In this document: positions 41,731 to 49,410 of the stretch, in pieces
Layout of the letters: the number at the start of each line of letters is the position of its first letter
Position numbering within the stretch: the stretch's first letter is position 1
Assembly: GCA_964559125.1 (NCBI GenBank)
Contig: CAZLGW010000006.1
Coordinates: 163,996 to 227,995, forward strand
Source of the DNA: Ravibacter sp964559125
GTDB lineage: Bacteria; Bacteroidota; Bacteroidia; Cytophagales; Spirosomataceae
Direction of reading: 5' to 3'
DNA length: 64,000 nucleotides
Translations under genes and position numbers: made by a program
The notes under the pieces: generated by a model
What the model saw: the letters and a program-made list of their open reading frames with translations, nothing else
The model's database searches: none
Told to the model about the DNA's origin: nothing

Positions 41731-43548
41731 AGAAACGGTCCGTTGTATAAATTCCGTTAAACCGCCACCCGAAAGCATTCCCTGCGACAGGAGCGCAAGG
41801 TCGTACAGCTGCCTGGCCAGCTTACCCTGCTCAGCCCCCTCTTCGTCAGCAAGGATCCTGCTTACAAGCGGATGATTGGCATTGACCGAAACCGTATACA
41901 TCACAGGCATTTCGCCAAACATGTTCCTTTGTCCCGAGGTAGCCTGCATATCCATCATCCTCCTGATAAATTCGGGGAAAGTGATCACCACCGGAAGCTC
42001 ATCACCCGACAAGGCTTCCACATTGACCGTAACCGATTTATTGTCGATCACCTTTTCGAATACTTCTTTTACTTTCTCCTCATCTTTCTCGCTCAGCAGG
42101 CTTTCCGGCTTTATATCTTTCTCGATCAGCTTATCGATCGTATCGCCATCGACACGTTTGATGCTCACCTTTTCCAGCTTCTGCTCCAGGCTGTTGATAA
42201 AATGCGAGTCGATAGGGCTGTCGAGCACCAGCACGTCATAGCCTTTTTTCAGGGCAGCCGAGATAAAGGCATCCTGCTTTTTGGCGTCTGAAGTGTACAG
42301 CCATACCTGCTTATCGTCCTTCTCGGTTTGGTTTTCCTTAACTTTCTCACGGTATTCATCGAAAGTAAAGAACTTCCCTTCCGTATTCTTAAGGAGGCAG
42401 AAATCCTTGGCTTTTTCATAAAACTTCTCGTCGCTGATAGCGCCGTATTTCACAAAAAGACCGATATCCTCAAATTTCTTTTCAAACCCTTCCCTGTCGT
42501 TCCTGAATAGCTCTGCAAGTTTGTCAGCTACTTTCCGGGTTATGTAGCTCCCGATTTTTTTCACGTTGCCGTCAGCCTGTAGATAGCTCCTGGAAACGTT
42601 CAGCGGGATATCGGGAGAGTCGATTACGCCGTGAAGGAGCTGAAGGAAATCGGGGACGATATCTTTTACCTCGTCGGTAATAAAGACCTGCCTGCTGTAA
42701 AGTTGTATTTTTTCGCGCTGAAGCTGGAAGTCGTTCTTCAATTTCGGGAAGTAGAGAACGCCCGTCAGGTTGAACGGGTAATCTACATTGAGATGGATCC
42801 AGAACAGCGGGTCTTCGCTATAGGGATAGAGTTCTTTGTAAAAGGCCAGGTAATCTTCGTCTGTGAGGTCTACCGGGTTTTTGACCCAGATCGGAGTGGG
42901 ATTATTGATAACCTTCTCCTGGAATTCGATGGGAACGGGCAAAAATTTGCCGTATTTCTCCAGTATCTGCTGCAACCGATACGCCTGCAGAAATTCTTCC
43001 GAGTCTGGCGCTATATGCAGGACGATATCGGTACCGCGCCCTTCTTTTTCAGTCGGCTCAATGGTAAATTCTGTCGAACCGTCACATTCCCACCTTACCG
43101 CCTGGGCGCCTTCCCTGTAGGAGCAGGTAAATATTTCCACTTTTGAGGCAACCATATAGGCCGAATAGAAGCCAAGCCCAAAGTGCCCGATTATTCCATT
43201 TTCCGACCCTTTATCTTTGTATTTTTCGACAAATTCCGTCGCACCCGAAAAGGCGATCTGGTTGATGTACTTTTTAATCTCGTCGGCGGTCATCCCGATC
43301 CCGCTGTCGCTAACGGTAATTGTCTTTGCCGCTTCGTCCAGCTTAACAGTCACTTTGAGCTCGCCCAGCTCGCCTTCATATTCTCCTATAGAAGATAACT
43401 GTTTGATTTTCTGGGTAGCATCTACCGCATTCGCCACCAGCTCCCTGAGAAAGATCTCATGGTCTGAATATAAAAATTTCTTGATGATGGGGAATATATT
43501 CTCGGTGTGAATGCTGAGTGAACCTTTTTCCTGTTGTATGGTCTCCAT
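41722..43548 (-). CDS. htpG: molecular chaperone HtpG (Hsp90)
   Basis: 608 residues: GHKL ATPase N-domain with the ATP-binding LRELVANAVDA, DSGIGM and GIIGHFGLGFYSAYMV segments, middle domain with the catalytic-loop region SRSYLQADGNVKKI, and C-terminal dimerisation domain. Cytosolic ATP-dependent chaperone for late folding and stress. The upstream 92 bases (43567-43658) occur again at 45269-45359 beside an htpG relic, and both contain the imperfect palindrome CTGCCA-GAT-TGACAG, a possible heat-shock control site. Confidence 0.97.
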   Translation of the reverse strand: METIQQEKGSLSIHTENIFPIIKKFLYSDHEIFLRELVANAVDATQKIKQLSSIGEYEGELGELKVTVKLDEAAKTITVSDSGIGMTADEIKKYINQIAFSGATEFVEKYKDKGSENGIIGHFGLGFYSAYMVASKVEIFTCSYREGAQAVRWECDGSTEFTIEPTEKEGRGTDIVLHIAPDSEEFLQAYRLQQILEKYGKFLPVPIEFQEKVINNPTPIWVKNPVDLTDEDYLAFYKELYPYSEDPLFWIHLNVDYPFNLTGVLYFPKLKNDFQLQREKIQLYSRQVFITDEVKDIVPDFLQLLHGVIDSPDIPLNVSRSYLQADGNVKKIGSYITRKVADKLAELFRNDREGFEKKFEDIGLFVKYGAISDEKFYEKAKDFCLLKNTEGKFFTFDEYREKVKENQTEKDDKQVWLYTSDAKKQDAFISAALKKGYDVLVLDSPIDSHFINSLEQKLEKVSIKRVDGDTIDKLIEKDIKPESLLSEKDEEKVKEVFEKVIDNKSVTVNVEALSGDELPVVITFPEFIRRMMDMQATSGQRNMFGEMPVMYTVSVNANHPLVSRILADEEGAEQGKLARQLYDLALLSQGMLSGGGLTEFIQRTVSTL

Positions 43549-43566
43549 ATATACTTTGTTTCTTTA

Positions 43567-43658
43567 AACTACTTTTTTTAATGATTGCGATATGAAAACA
43601 CAAAATTGCGTTCCAGCACCAAAAAATCATTTCAATTCTGCCAGATTGACAGCATCAG
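43567..43658. repeat. htpG upstream region, copy A of a duplication
   Basis: Aligns to 45269-45359 with 10 mismatches in 79 aligned bases after a T-run length difference (about 87% identity by hand). The last 29 bases, carrying CTGCCA-GAT-TGACAG (43638-43652), are identical. It is the promoter side of htpG. Confidence 0.85.
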
Positions 43659-43680
43659 TATATAAGGGGATTCCCATAAG

Positions 43681-45057
43681 TTAGTTGACCCGGTTATTAA
43701 AAAGAGTGAATACAGCGGTACCCATCGCCCTCACTCCGGCTTTGATCGTGGGTTCGGGAAGCGGGGCAAAATAGGGGGAATGTAAAGCGGGCAGATCTTT
43801 CCCTTCTTCCTTCGCCTTTTTTATATTCGCCGGGTCGACAGCCCCCAGCCAAAACATGCAAATTGGAACCTTTTGTTTCTGTAAACCAAAAAGGGCAAAA
43901 TCTTCTCCAAACATATAAGGCGGCATCTCGGTGACCCTATCCGCCCCGAAACTGCCCCGGAATGCGGTAGCCAGCCGCTGTGTGAGCGCCGGGTCATTTA
44001 CCGTAGCAGGCATGTGCGGATCCCTGAGGGTTACGACAGGCAGCTTGTCTTCGGGAATCCCCGCTGTGATGGCCATATTTTTACAGATCCTTTTGAGGGA
44101 TTCTACGAGATGATCCCTTACTTCCCTTGAATATGCCCTCAAAGTAAGCTGTAACTTCACTTCATCGGGGATAACGTTATGCACATTACCTCCATGAATG
44201 GAACCAACTGTAACCACGGCAGGATCAAGCGGATTGATCTCCCTGCTTACGATGGTCTGGAAAGCCAGTATCATCTGCGCGCTCAGCACTACCGGATCTT
44301 TAGTAGTATGCGGAGCAGCGCCATGACCGCCCTGACCGTATACCGTCACATCAACCATGTCAACGCTTGCCATAAGCGCCCCCTCACGGTAACCTATATG
44401 TCCTGCAGGAAGATAGGGGCTTGCATGCAGGGCCAGGGCATAATCGGGTTTGATAATCTTTTCATACAGACCGGCCTTAAATAGCAAATCCGCCCCGACC
44501 CCCGTTTCCTCGGCAGCCTGGGCTACCATAGCGAGTGTGCCCTTCCAGTGCGATTTAGCCTCTATCAGCGCACGGGCTGTTCCTACAAACACAGTCATGT
44601 GTACATCATGCCCGCAAGCGTGCATTACACCGACGTCCTTGCCGGTAGCGTCAATACCCCTTACCTTACTGGCATAGGGCAACCCGGTTTTCTCTTCTAC
44701 AGGAAGTGCATCCATATCAGTGCGGACCATTACCACCGGTCCTTCGCCATTTTTGTAAATTCCGACCAGACTGTGCCCCCCAAGCTTTTCGGTCACCTCA
44801 AAACCCAGGCTTTTCAGTTCTCCGGCCATGATGGCCGATGTCTTTTCTTCTTGTCCGGAAAGTTCGGGGTTCTGGTGCAATTGCCTGTAAAGCTTTTCAA
44901 GCAACTGGGAATTTTCTTCTGAAAACCGGTTGATTGAAGCTATACCGGGATTCTGCGCATATGCCCTCGTTGTTTGAATAGCTAATGCTATAATCAGGAG
45001 GTATTTTGTAAAAGGCAATATTTGCCAGGTATCAGGCCGCTTTTGTTTCATACCCAA
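43681..45057 (-). CDS. M20-family amidohydrolase/peptidase, exported
   Basis: 458 residues with a signal peptide (about 1-35, RAYAQ); Met3 (45051) is an equally possible start. M20 metal-site motifs: RTDMDALPVEE, MHACGHDVHM, AQAAEETGVGA and the late EDFALF. Dimerisation/lid domain in between (GGHGAAPHTTKDP). The family includes N-acyl-amino-acid hydrolases such as hippurate hydrolase. Export suggests use of external N-acyl or peptide substrates. It lies between htpG and the htpG relic, all on the minus strand. Confidence 0.9.
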   Translation of the reverse strand: MGMKQKRPDTWQILPFTKYLLIIALAIQTTRAYAQNPGIASINRFSEENSQLLEKLYRQLHQNPELSGQEEKTSAIMAGELKSLGFEVTEKLGGHSLVGIYKNGEGPVVMVRTDMDALPVEEKTGLPYASKVRGIDATGKDVGVMHACGHDVHMTVFVGTARALIEAKSHWKGTLAMVAQAAEETGVGADLLFKAGLYEKIIKPDYALALHASPYLPAGHIGYREGALMASVDMVDVTVYGQGGHGAAPHTTKDPVVLSAQMILAFQTIVSREINPLDPAVVTVGSIHGGNVHNVIPDEVKLQLTLRAYSREVRDHLVESLKRICKNMAITAGIPEDKLPVVTLRDPHMPATVNDPALTQRLATAFRGSFGADRVTEMPPYMFGEDFALFGLQKQKVPICMFWLGAVDPANIKKAKEEGKDLPALHSPYFAPLPEPTIKAGVRAMGTAVFTLFNNRVN

Positions 45058-45140
45058 TAATATTTATGTATTTACAACTTGGTCCTATAGATTTTTCAGT
45101 AAAGACCCAATTTACGATAACTTTTGGAAATCCCTAGAAT

Positions 45141-45359
45141 CATTCCCTCCTCGCCACCCGGGCATCTTCCCTGTAAGAGCGGGTAAATATTTCCACTTTT
45201 ACCCTATGATAATTTCACCAGTTCCATGGGAGGGAGATATATCGCTTTAGGTTTGGTACAGTTTTTTTAACTACTTTTTTAACGATTACAATATGGAAAC
45301 TCGAAATTGCGTTCCAGTACTTAAAAATCGTTTCAATTCTGCCAGATTGACAGCATCAG
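45141..45359 (-). pseudogene. htpG relic (decayed second copy)
   Basis: Bases 45141-45200 align without gaps to 43085-43144, inside htpG (codons for KVEIFTCSYREGAQAVR...), with 9 mismatches in 60. In the relic the frame reads KVEIFTRSYRED... then hits a stop. Upstream on the minus strand, after a short remnant, 45269-45359 is a copy of the htpG promoter region. Most of the ATPase domain before this segment is deleted. It is a clear remnant of a second htpG in the same orientation as the intact one, not an expressed gene. Confidence 0.8.
45269..45359. repeat. htpG upstream region, copy B of the duplication
   Basis: Partner of 43567-43658 (see copy A), holding the palindrome CTGCCA-GAT-TGACAG at 45339-45353. 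It now sits just upstream of the plus-strand lipoprotein gene (ATG 45383) and may influence it. Confidence 0.85.
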
Positions 45360-45382
45360 CCATATATTAACGTAAATCCGAA

Positions 45383-45931
45383 ATGAAAAAATTACTTTTT
45401 GCCGCTCTGACGGGATTGGTTCTGGGGTGTTCAACTCCCAATAAAGTGCCTTTTACCAATTATACCGTCTTTACCGAAGAACTTCGGAAAGACCTGGAAG
45501 CAGCCGGCATCTCGCTTGACAAGGTCCAGTTTTACAACGATAAGATGCTGGTCATTAAGCGGGAAGGGGTCAACCCCAACGATATAGGGGTTACATCTGA
45601 AGGTAAGATCAGTATTCAGAACGGGAAAAGCGTACATACCATCACTATACGGCCCTTTACACCGGGCGTGGCTTTAAATACAGAGCAGGGAAGCATCAAT
45701 GCCTCCTGGGACGATTCGCAGCAGGATGAAGAAGGCATCCCGTTTGTCATCACCGGCAACCAGTATTATCTCTCCACTACCGAAGATTCGAAGATCAACT
45801 ATAAAGGATATCTTTACGACGTTCAGAGCGGGGTAGGTGCAAGGCTGTTTGTAAATAAAGATCTCCTTAACCAGGTGAATTCCCAGCGTGAAACGCTGAA
45901 AGGCCGCAGGGTAGGCGGGAGCGAAAACTAA
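45383..45931 (+). CDS. predicted lipoprotein, unknown function
   Basis: 182 residues with a lipoprotein signal (MKKLLFAALTGLVLGC, Cys16). The mature part is beta-rich and acidic (QDEEGIPF) with no recognised domain; the first segment (TEELRKDLEAAGISLDKVQFYNDK) is helical. It stands alone on the plus strand between the htpG relic and a convergent response regulator. Its promoter may lie in the duplicated htpG upstream region. Confidence 0.78.
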   Translation: MKKLLFAALTGLVLGCSTPNKVPFTNYTVFTEELRKDLEAAGISLDKVQFYNDKMLVIKREGVNPNDIGVTSEGKISIQNGKSVHTITIRPFTPGVALNTEQGSINASWDDSQQDEEGIPFVITGNQYYLSTTEDSKINYKGYLYDVQSGVGARLFVNKDLLNQVNSQRETLKGRRVGGSEN

Positions 45932-45953
45932 CCCTGTAACCTGACGCTTCCCC

Positions 45954-46613
45954 TCAGAGCAAATTTCTTTTATAAGCGAATGCTATAGCCTGGGCAATAT
46001 TTTTTGCCCCGGTTTTTTCTATGATACGCTGCCGGTACCCCTCTACAGTCCGGGCGCTCAGACAAAGCTTATCGCCTATCTCTGCTGTCGACATACCATC
46101 GCAAAGCAACCTGAGCACTTCCTTTTCGCGAGCAGAGAGATCGGTAGCGAAAGCGCTGTGAAGAGAAACGGGAGCAGGTAGCTGCTTCTTCGACAGTAAT
46201 TTCCTGTGGAGCGCTTTCCCTACGAAATCGCTATAGTATGCCCCTTCCAGGTATACCTGCCGTATCGCCTTCTCTACTTCCTCCGGCGAGGAGTCCTTCA
46301 GCAGGTACCCGTTTACACCCAGCTCCAGCATATGCGTTACGAAACGGTCTTCGTCGTACATGGAAATCACGATGATCTTTACAGCCGGGAAACGCTCGCG
46401 GATAATAGCCGTAGCTTTCATCCCGTCCATTACCGGCATGCTCACATCGAGCAGGACAATATCGCAGGGTGATTGCTCAAGCTGATCTACCAGCTCCTGG
46501 CCGTTTCCCGCTTCAAAAACGAACTGAAAATCCCTGACCGACGATAACATAGAGACGAAACCCATCCTGAACAAACGGTGGTCGTCAGCAATACTGAGCA
46601 TAATTTTCTTCAT
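45954..46613 (-). CDS. NarL/FixJ-type response regulator
   Basis: 219 residues: receiver domain with acidic pocket Asp10-Asp11, phospho-acceptor Asp56 (VLLDVSMP), and KDSSPEE lysine; LuxR-type HTH at the C-terminus (LSAREKEVLRLLCDGMSTAEIGDKL...RTVEGYRQRI). It overlaps the histidine kinase gene by 4 bases, so they are a coupled pair. Target genes are unknown. Confidence 0.93.
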   Translation of the reverse strand: MKKIMLSIADDHRLFRMGFVSMLSSVRDFQFVFEAGNGQELVDQLEQSPCDIVLLDVSMPVMDGMKATAIIRERFPAVKIIVISMYDEDRFVTHMLELGVNGYLLKDSSPEEVEKAIRQVYLEGAYYSDFVGKALHRKLLSKKQLPAPVSLHSAFATDLSAREKEVLRLLCDGMSTAEIGDKLCLSARTVEGYRQRIIEKTGAKNIAQAIAFAYKRNLL

Positions 46614-47428
46614 AGGCTCTGTTCATTGATGTGCTGAAGCGGAACTTCTACTCTGACACGGGTGCCTGGCTTCAGTTTACTGTAGGTTGCTGTACCGTTA
46701 ATAATACTCAACCTGCTTTCTATATTCTTAAGCCCCAGACCCGCTTTTTTACTTTCTCTTACAGAAACAGTATCAAATCCCGAGCCGTTATCTTCAACGG
46801 TCAGCTGTATCAGGCCCGACGAGTTGAATAATTCAATCCTGATCACGGTTGCCCCGGCATGTTTGATCGCGTTGTTAAGCAACTCCTGTGCTATCCTGAA
46901 AAGCGCCAGCTCGGTTTTCGGAGGCTGCCTCGGTATCGCCTCTTTAGCCTCCATAAAAAGTACTTCCGGGCACCCGGCAGGCGATAGTTTTCCCACAAGG
47001 TCTTCGATAGCTGCCTCAAGGCCAAACTGTTCAAGAGTAGTGGGCACCAGCGCTTTCGATATCCGGCGTACGTTCGTCATCGTTTCCTCGAGCAAATCTT
47101 TTACCCGGCCGATCAAAAGCTTCTCCTCCTCTCCGAAATGCTCCGACTTCTGGCGGAGCTGGTTTACGCTCATTTTAGTCAGTGAGAGCATTACGCCAAT
47201 GTCGTCATGCAACTCTCCGGCCATACGTCTCCGTTCGTTTTCCTCCGAATCGAGGGCCGTTTCGAGCAGGCTTTTCTGGTAATCTCTCTGTACCTCGCTC
47301 ATACGCTTCTCCTGCATGATCTGCCTTCTTTGGTACATCACAATAAAAACGACTATAAAGCCGGCCATCAGGAGCATGGCAACCAGGCCTACGACCATTC
47401 CCAGTACTATATGGGTCTGTTCAATCAT
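46610..47428 (-). CDS. NarX/LiaS-type sensor histidine kinase
   Basis: 272 residues: one N-terminal membrane helix (about 8-32), a coiled coil, HisKA_3 with phospho-acceptor His74 in GELHDDIG, and an HATPase domain (NNAIKHAG, DNGSGF, GLGLKNIESR). Only a few residues lie outside the membrane, so it probably senses through the membrane or via a partner, a likely candidate being the 7TM protein encoded just upstream with an 8-base overlap. Confidence 0.93.
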   Translation of the reverse strand: MIEQTHIVLGMVVGLVAMLLMAGFIVVFIVMYQRRQIMQEKRMSEVQRDYQKSLLETALDSEENERRRMAGELHDDIGVMLSLTKMSVNQLRQKSEHFGEEEKLLIGRVKDLLEETMTNVRRISKALVPTTLEQFGLEAAIEDLVGKLSPAGCPEVLFMEAKEAIPRQPPKTELALFRIAQELLNNAIKHAGATVIRIELFNSSGLIQLTVEDNGSGFDTVSVRESKKAGLGLKNIESRLSIINGTATYSKLKPGTRVRVEVPLQHINEQSL

Positions 47429-48104
47429 ACCTGACGGAAATAAAGCTCACCGCTCCCGTTAGTATTAAAACCGTCAGAATTTCCATACAGTCGGGAACAA
47501 TCTCCAGGATACCCAGCTCGATAATACGCCTGCTTCTGCTTATATAATAAAAAACCGGTGTAAAAAATACCATCGAAGCATAAAAGCACAACCATGCAAC
47601 TGCTGTAAGAAACCTGGGAGATTTCAAAAGATTTTCGATTTTCAGGGATCTGAAAAGCTCATAAAAATACAACAAAATCCACAAAAGCATCAAAAGGCAT
47701 TCAACAATCCCGCTGTATCTTACATAGAAATATTCGTCTATCGGGCTGCCCTCATTATCGGAATAATAAATATCGGCAAAAGCCAGGATAAGGAAAAGAG
47801 GTATGGATACTCTTATCCCGTATTTACTCCGGGGCGACTCCAGGAAGTAGAAAAACATGCCGCTTAACAGGACATAACGCAACGGGACCATCAGGTTATG
47901 GATCCAGATATTGTTTTGTCCTGTAGCGGCATAATAGATCATTGCTATATCTGCCACAAGCTTACAGGCGAGATACAGGAATAATAAACGGAAAGAGGCA
48001 TCGAGCCTCTTCCATTTATAAATCATGATACCAATTGGAACCAGGGTAATAAATACCCCGGTATACAATGGGTAATATTTAAGAAATACCAGTATTTCCT
48101 TCAC
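47421..48104 (-). CDS. seven-helix membrane protein of a two-component operon
   Basis: 227 residues with seven predicted membrane helices (starting YPLYTGVFITLVP, ending EILTVLILTGAVSF) and short loops. No protease or transporter motif is seen, and the family is not recognised; similar proteins occur before HisKA_3 kinases in Bacteroidota. The 8-base overlap with the kinase gene supports joint synthesis and a sensory or accessory role. It starts 29 bases after the Cys/Pro-tailed small protein. Confidence 0.8.
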   Translation of the reverse strand: MKEILVFLKYYPLYTGVFITLVPIGIMIYKWKRLDASFRLLFLYLACKLVADIAMIYYAATGQNNIWIHNLMVPLRYVLLSGMFFYFLESPRSKYGIRVSIPLFLILAFADIYYSDNEGSPIDEYFYVRYSGIVECLLMLLWILLYFYELFRSLKIENLLKSPRFLTAVAWLCFYASMVFFTPVFYYISRSRRIIELGILEIVPDCMEILTVLILTGAVSFISVRYD

Positions 48105-48133
48105 CTGCTTTGCAGATAGCTTTCAACCAATGA

Positions 48134-48511
48134 TCAGGTATGTATAGGTGGAATACAAGTCGGGGGACATCTCGGACCTCCGTACAGCGAATTTCCGGTG
48201 GCAGACCGGGACTTTCCTCCCGATACATCCAGTACATTTCCTTCGCTGTCGACCGCCTGGATGACCAGGTTCAGTTCATTCAGCTTCCCTTTCTCCAGTG
48301 TGAAACTGAATTTAAGACCGGCACATTGATCGCCCGTTTGATGGAGCAGTTCCTCGAGTTTGTCTCTCCCGAAAAACTGGCTGTGCGTATAGTCAAGGAT
48401 TTTCACCCCTGCCGCTTTGTAAGCCGCATCTGTCTCCTTAACCAGCTCATCTGCCCGGGAGGACAGAATAAACTCACCGTCTTTCTTGCTAAACTTTTTG
48501 ATTTCAGACAT
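48134..48511 (-). CDS. small protein with Gly-Gly and Cys/Pro-rich tail
   Basis: 125 residues from ATG 48511 (MSEIKKFSKKDG); an upstream Met (48553) adds 14 residues. The body is hydrophilic with no signal peptide and one internal Cys (GDQC). The tail contains two Gly-Gly points (DVSGG, LYGG) followed by PRCPPTCIPPIHT, resembling leader-core layout of exported or modified peptides. No modification or ABC-peptidase gene is adjacent, so a RiPP assignment is not supported beyond this pattern. It is the first gene of the operon with the 7TM protein, kinase and regulator. Confidence 0.65.
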   Translation of the reverse strand: MSEIKKFSKKDGEFILSSRADELVKETDAAYKAAGVKILDYTHSQFFGRDKLEELLHQTGDQCAGLKFSFTLEKGKLNELNLVIQAVDSEGNVLDVSGGKSRSATGNSLYGGPRCPPTCIPPIHT

Positions 48512-48597
48512 TGGTAACCGGGTTTGATAGTGATAAGCAAAACTATCCGGCAATTTAACGAATAGTATTCTTAACCGGGTTACCGTTTACTCAATCC

Positions 48598-48643
48598 CCC
48601 TTCGACTCCGCTCAGGAACCGGCCCCTGAGCTAAGTCGAAGGG
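48598..48643. repeat. REP-like palindrome at the rlmB 3' end
   Basis: Outer arms CCCTTCGACT (48598-48607) and AGTCGAAGGG (48634-48643), inner arms GCTCAGG (48610-48616) and CCTGAGC (48625-48631). This TTCGACT...CTCAGG palindrome type is dispersed in many bacterial genomes. It supplies the last codons and stop of rlmB. Confidence 0.75.
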
Positions 48644-49410
48644 CTCCTCTGTCTTACGGCTTCATACAATATGACCGCCGCCGCCGCCGAGACATTCAGC
48701 GACTCCACTTCTCCCATCAGGGGTATAGCCACCCTTGCATGGGCCAGGTTGAGCAGATCCTGGGAAATACCGTCTTCTTCCGAACCCATGATCACGACTG
48801 TCGGTACTGTGAAATCCGAGCGGTATAGCGGTGCCGTCGACTTCTCGGTACACGCAATACATTGCAAACCACTGTTTATCAGATATTTAACAACTTCAGA
48901 CAGGTTTTCTTCCCGGCATACAGGCATGTAGTTAAGCGCTCCCGAAGAAGTTTTCATCGCATCTGCATTGATCATAGCCCCTCCTTTCGAAGGCACTATC
49001 ACCGCCTGCACGCCAGCGCACTCGGCAGTGCGTACGATAGCCCCGAAATTCCGGACATCCGTTACCCTGTCCAGCAGCAGGAACAAAGGCACCTTTCCTT
49101 CTTCATAGACCTGTGTAAGCACATTGTGCACGGGAGCATACCTGATAGGAGAAAGAAAACAGACTACTCCCTGGTGGTTTTTCCCGGTGAGCCTGTTCAG
49201 CTTTTCAAGCGGAACGCGGTGAATGGCGATCTGCCTGCTCTCGGCAAGCCTGACGATCTCGTTCATCCCCAGTTCACGCTGGATGAACAGTCTTTCCACC
49301 TCTTTTCCGGATCTCAGTGTTTCCAGCACCGGTTGTATACCGAATGCCATATCGCCCTGGGGAGGACGTTTTTTTACAGGTTTTCTTACCTGAAAGTGCC
49401 GGTTCTCCAT
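48631..49410 (-). CDS. rlmB: 23S rRNA (guanosine-2'-O)-methyltransferase, TrmH/RlmB family
   Basis: 259 residues from ATG 49410. N-terminal RNA-binding domain (FGIQPVLETLRSGKEVERLFIQ) and SPOUT methyltransferase domain with motif 1 RVTDVRNFGAIVRTAE, motif 2 VVIMGSEEDGIS and motif 3 IPLMGEVESLNVSAAAAVIL. It probably methylates 2'-O of G2251 in 23S rRNA. It overlaps the GWxTD gene by 25 bases. The final residues (SPST) are encoded within a REP-like repeat, so the C-terminus was altered by its insertion or growth. Confidence 0.9.
   Translation of the reverse strand: MENRHFQVRKPVKKRPPQGDMAFGIQPVLETLRSGKEVERLFIQRELGMNEIVRLAESRQIAIHRVPLEKLNRLTGKNHQGVVCFLSPIRYAPVHNVLTQVYEEGKVPLFLLLDRVTDVRNFGAIVRTAECAGVQAVIVPSKGGAMINADAMKTSSGALNYMPVCREENLSEVVKYLINSGLQCIACTEKSTAPLYRSDFTVPTVVIMGSEEDGISQDLLNLAHARVAIPLMGEVESLNVSAAAAVILYEAVRQRSPST

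Noticed and set aside
43567..43658. Sigma-54 promoter for htpG
   Set aside because: A TGGAAC-N5-TTTG pattern exists on the minus strand, but the -24/-12 spacing and the GC dinucleotide do not fit.
48134..48511. Nitrile-hydratase-like or Nif11 RiPP leader
   Set aside because: The body does not show the expected family motifs, and no modification or export gene is nearby; only the tail pattern is kept as an observation.
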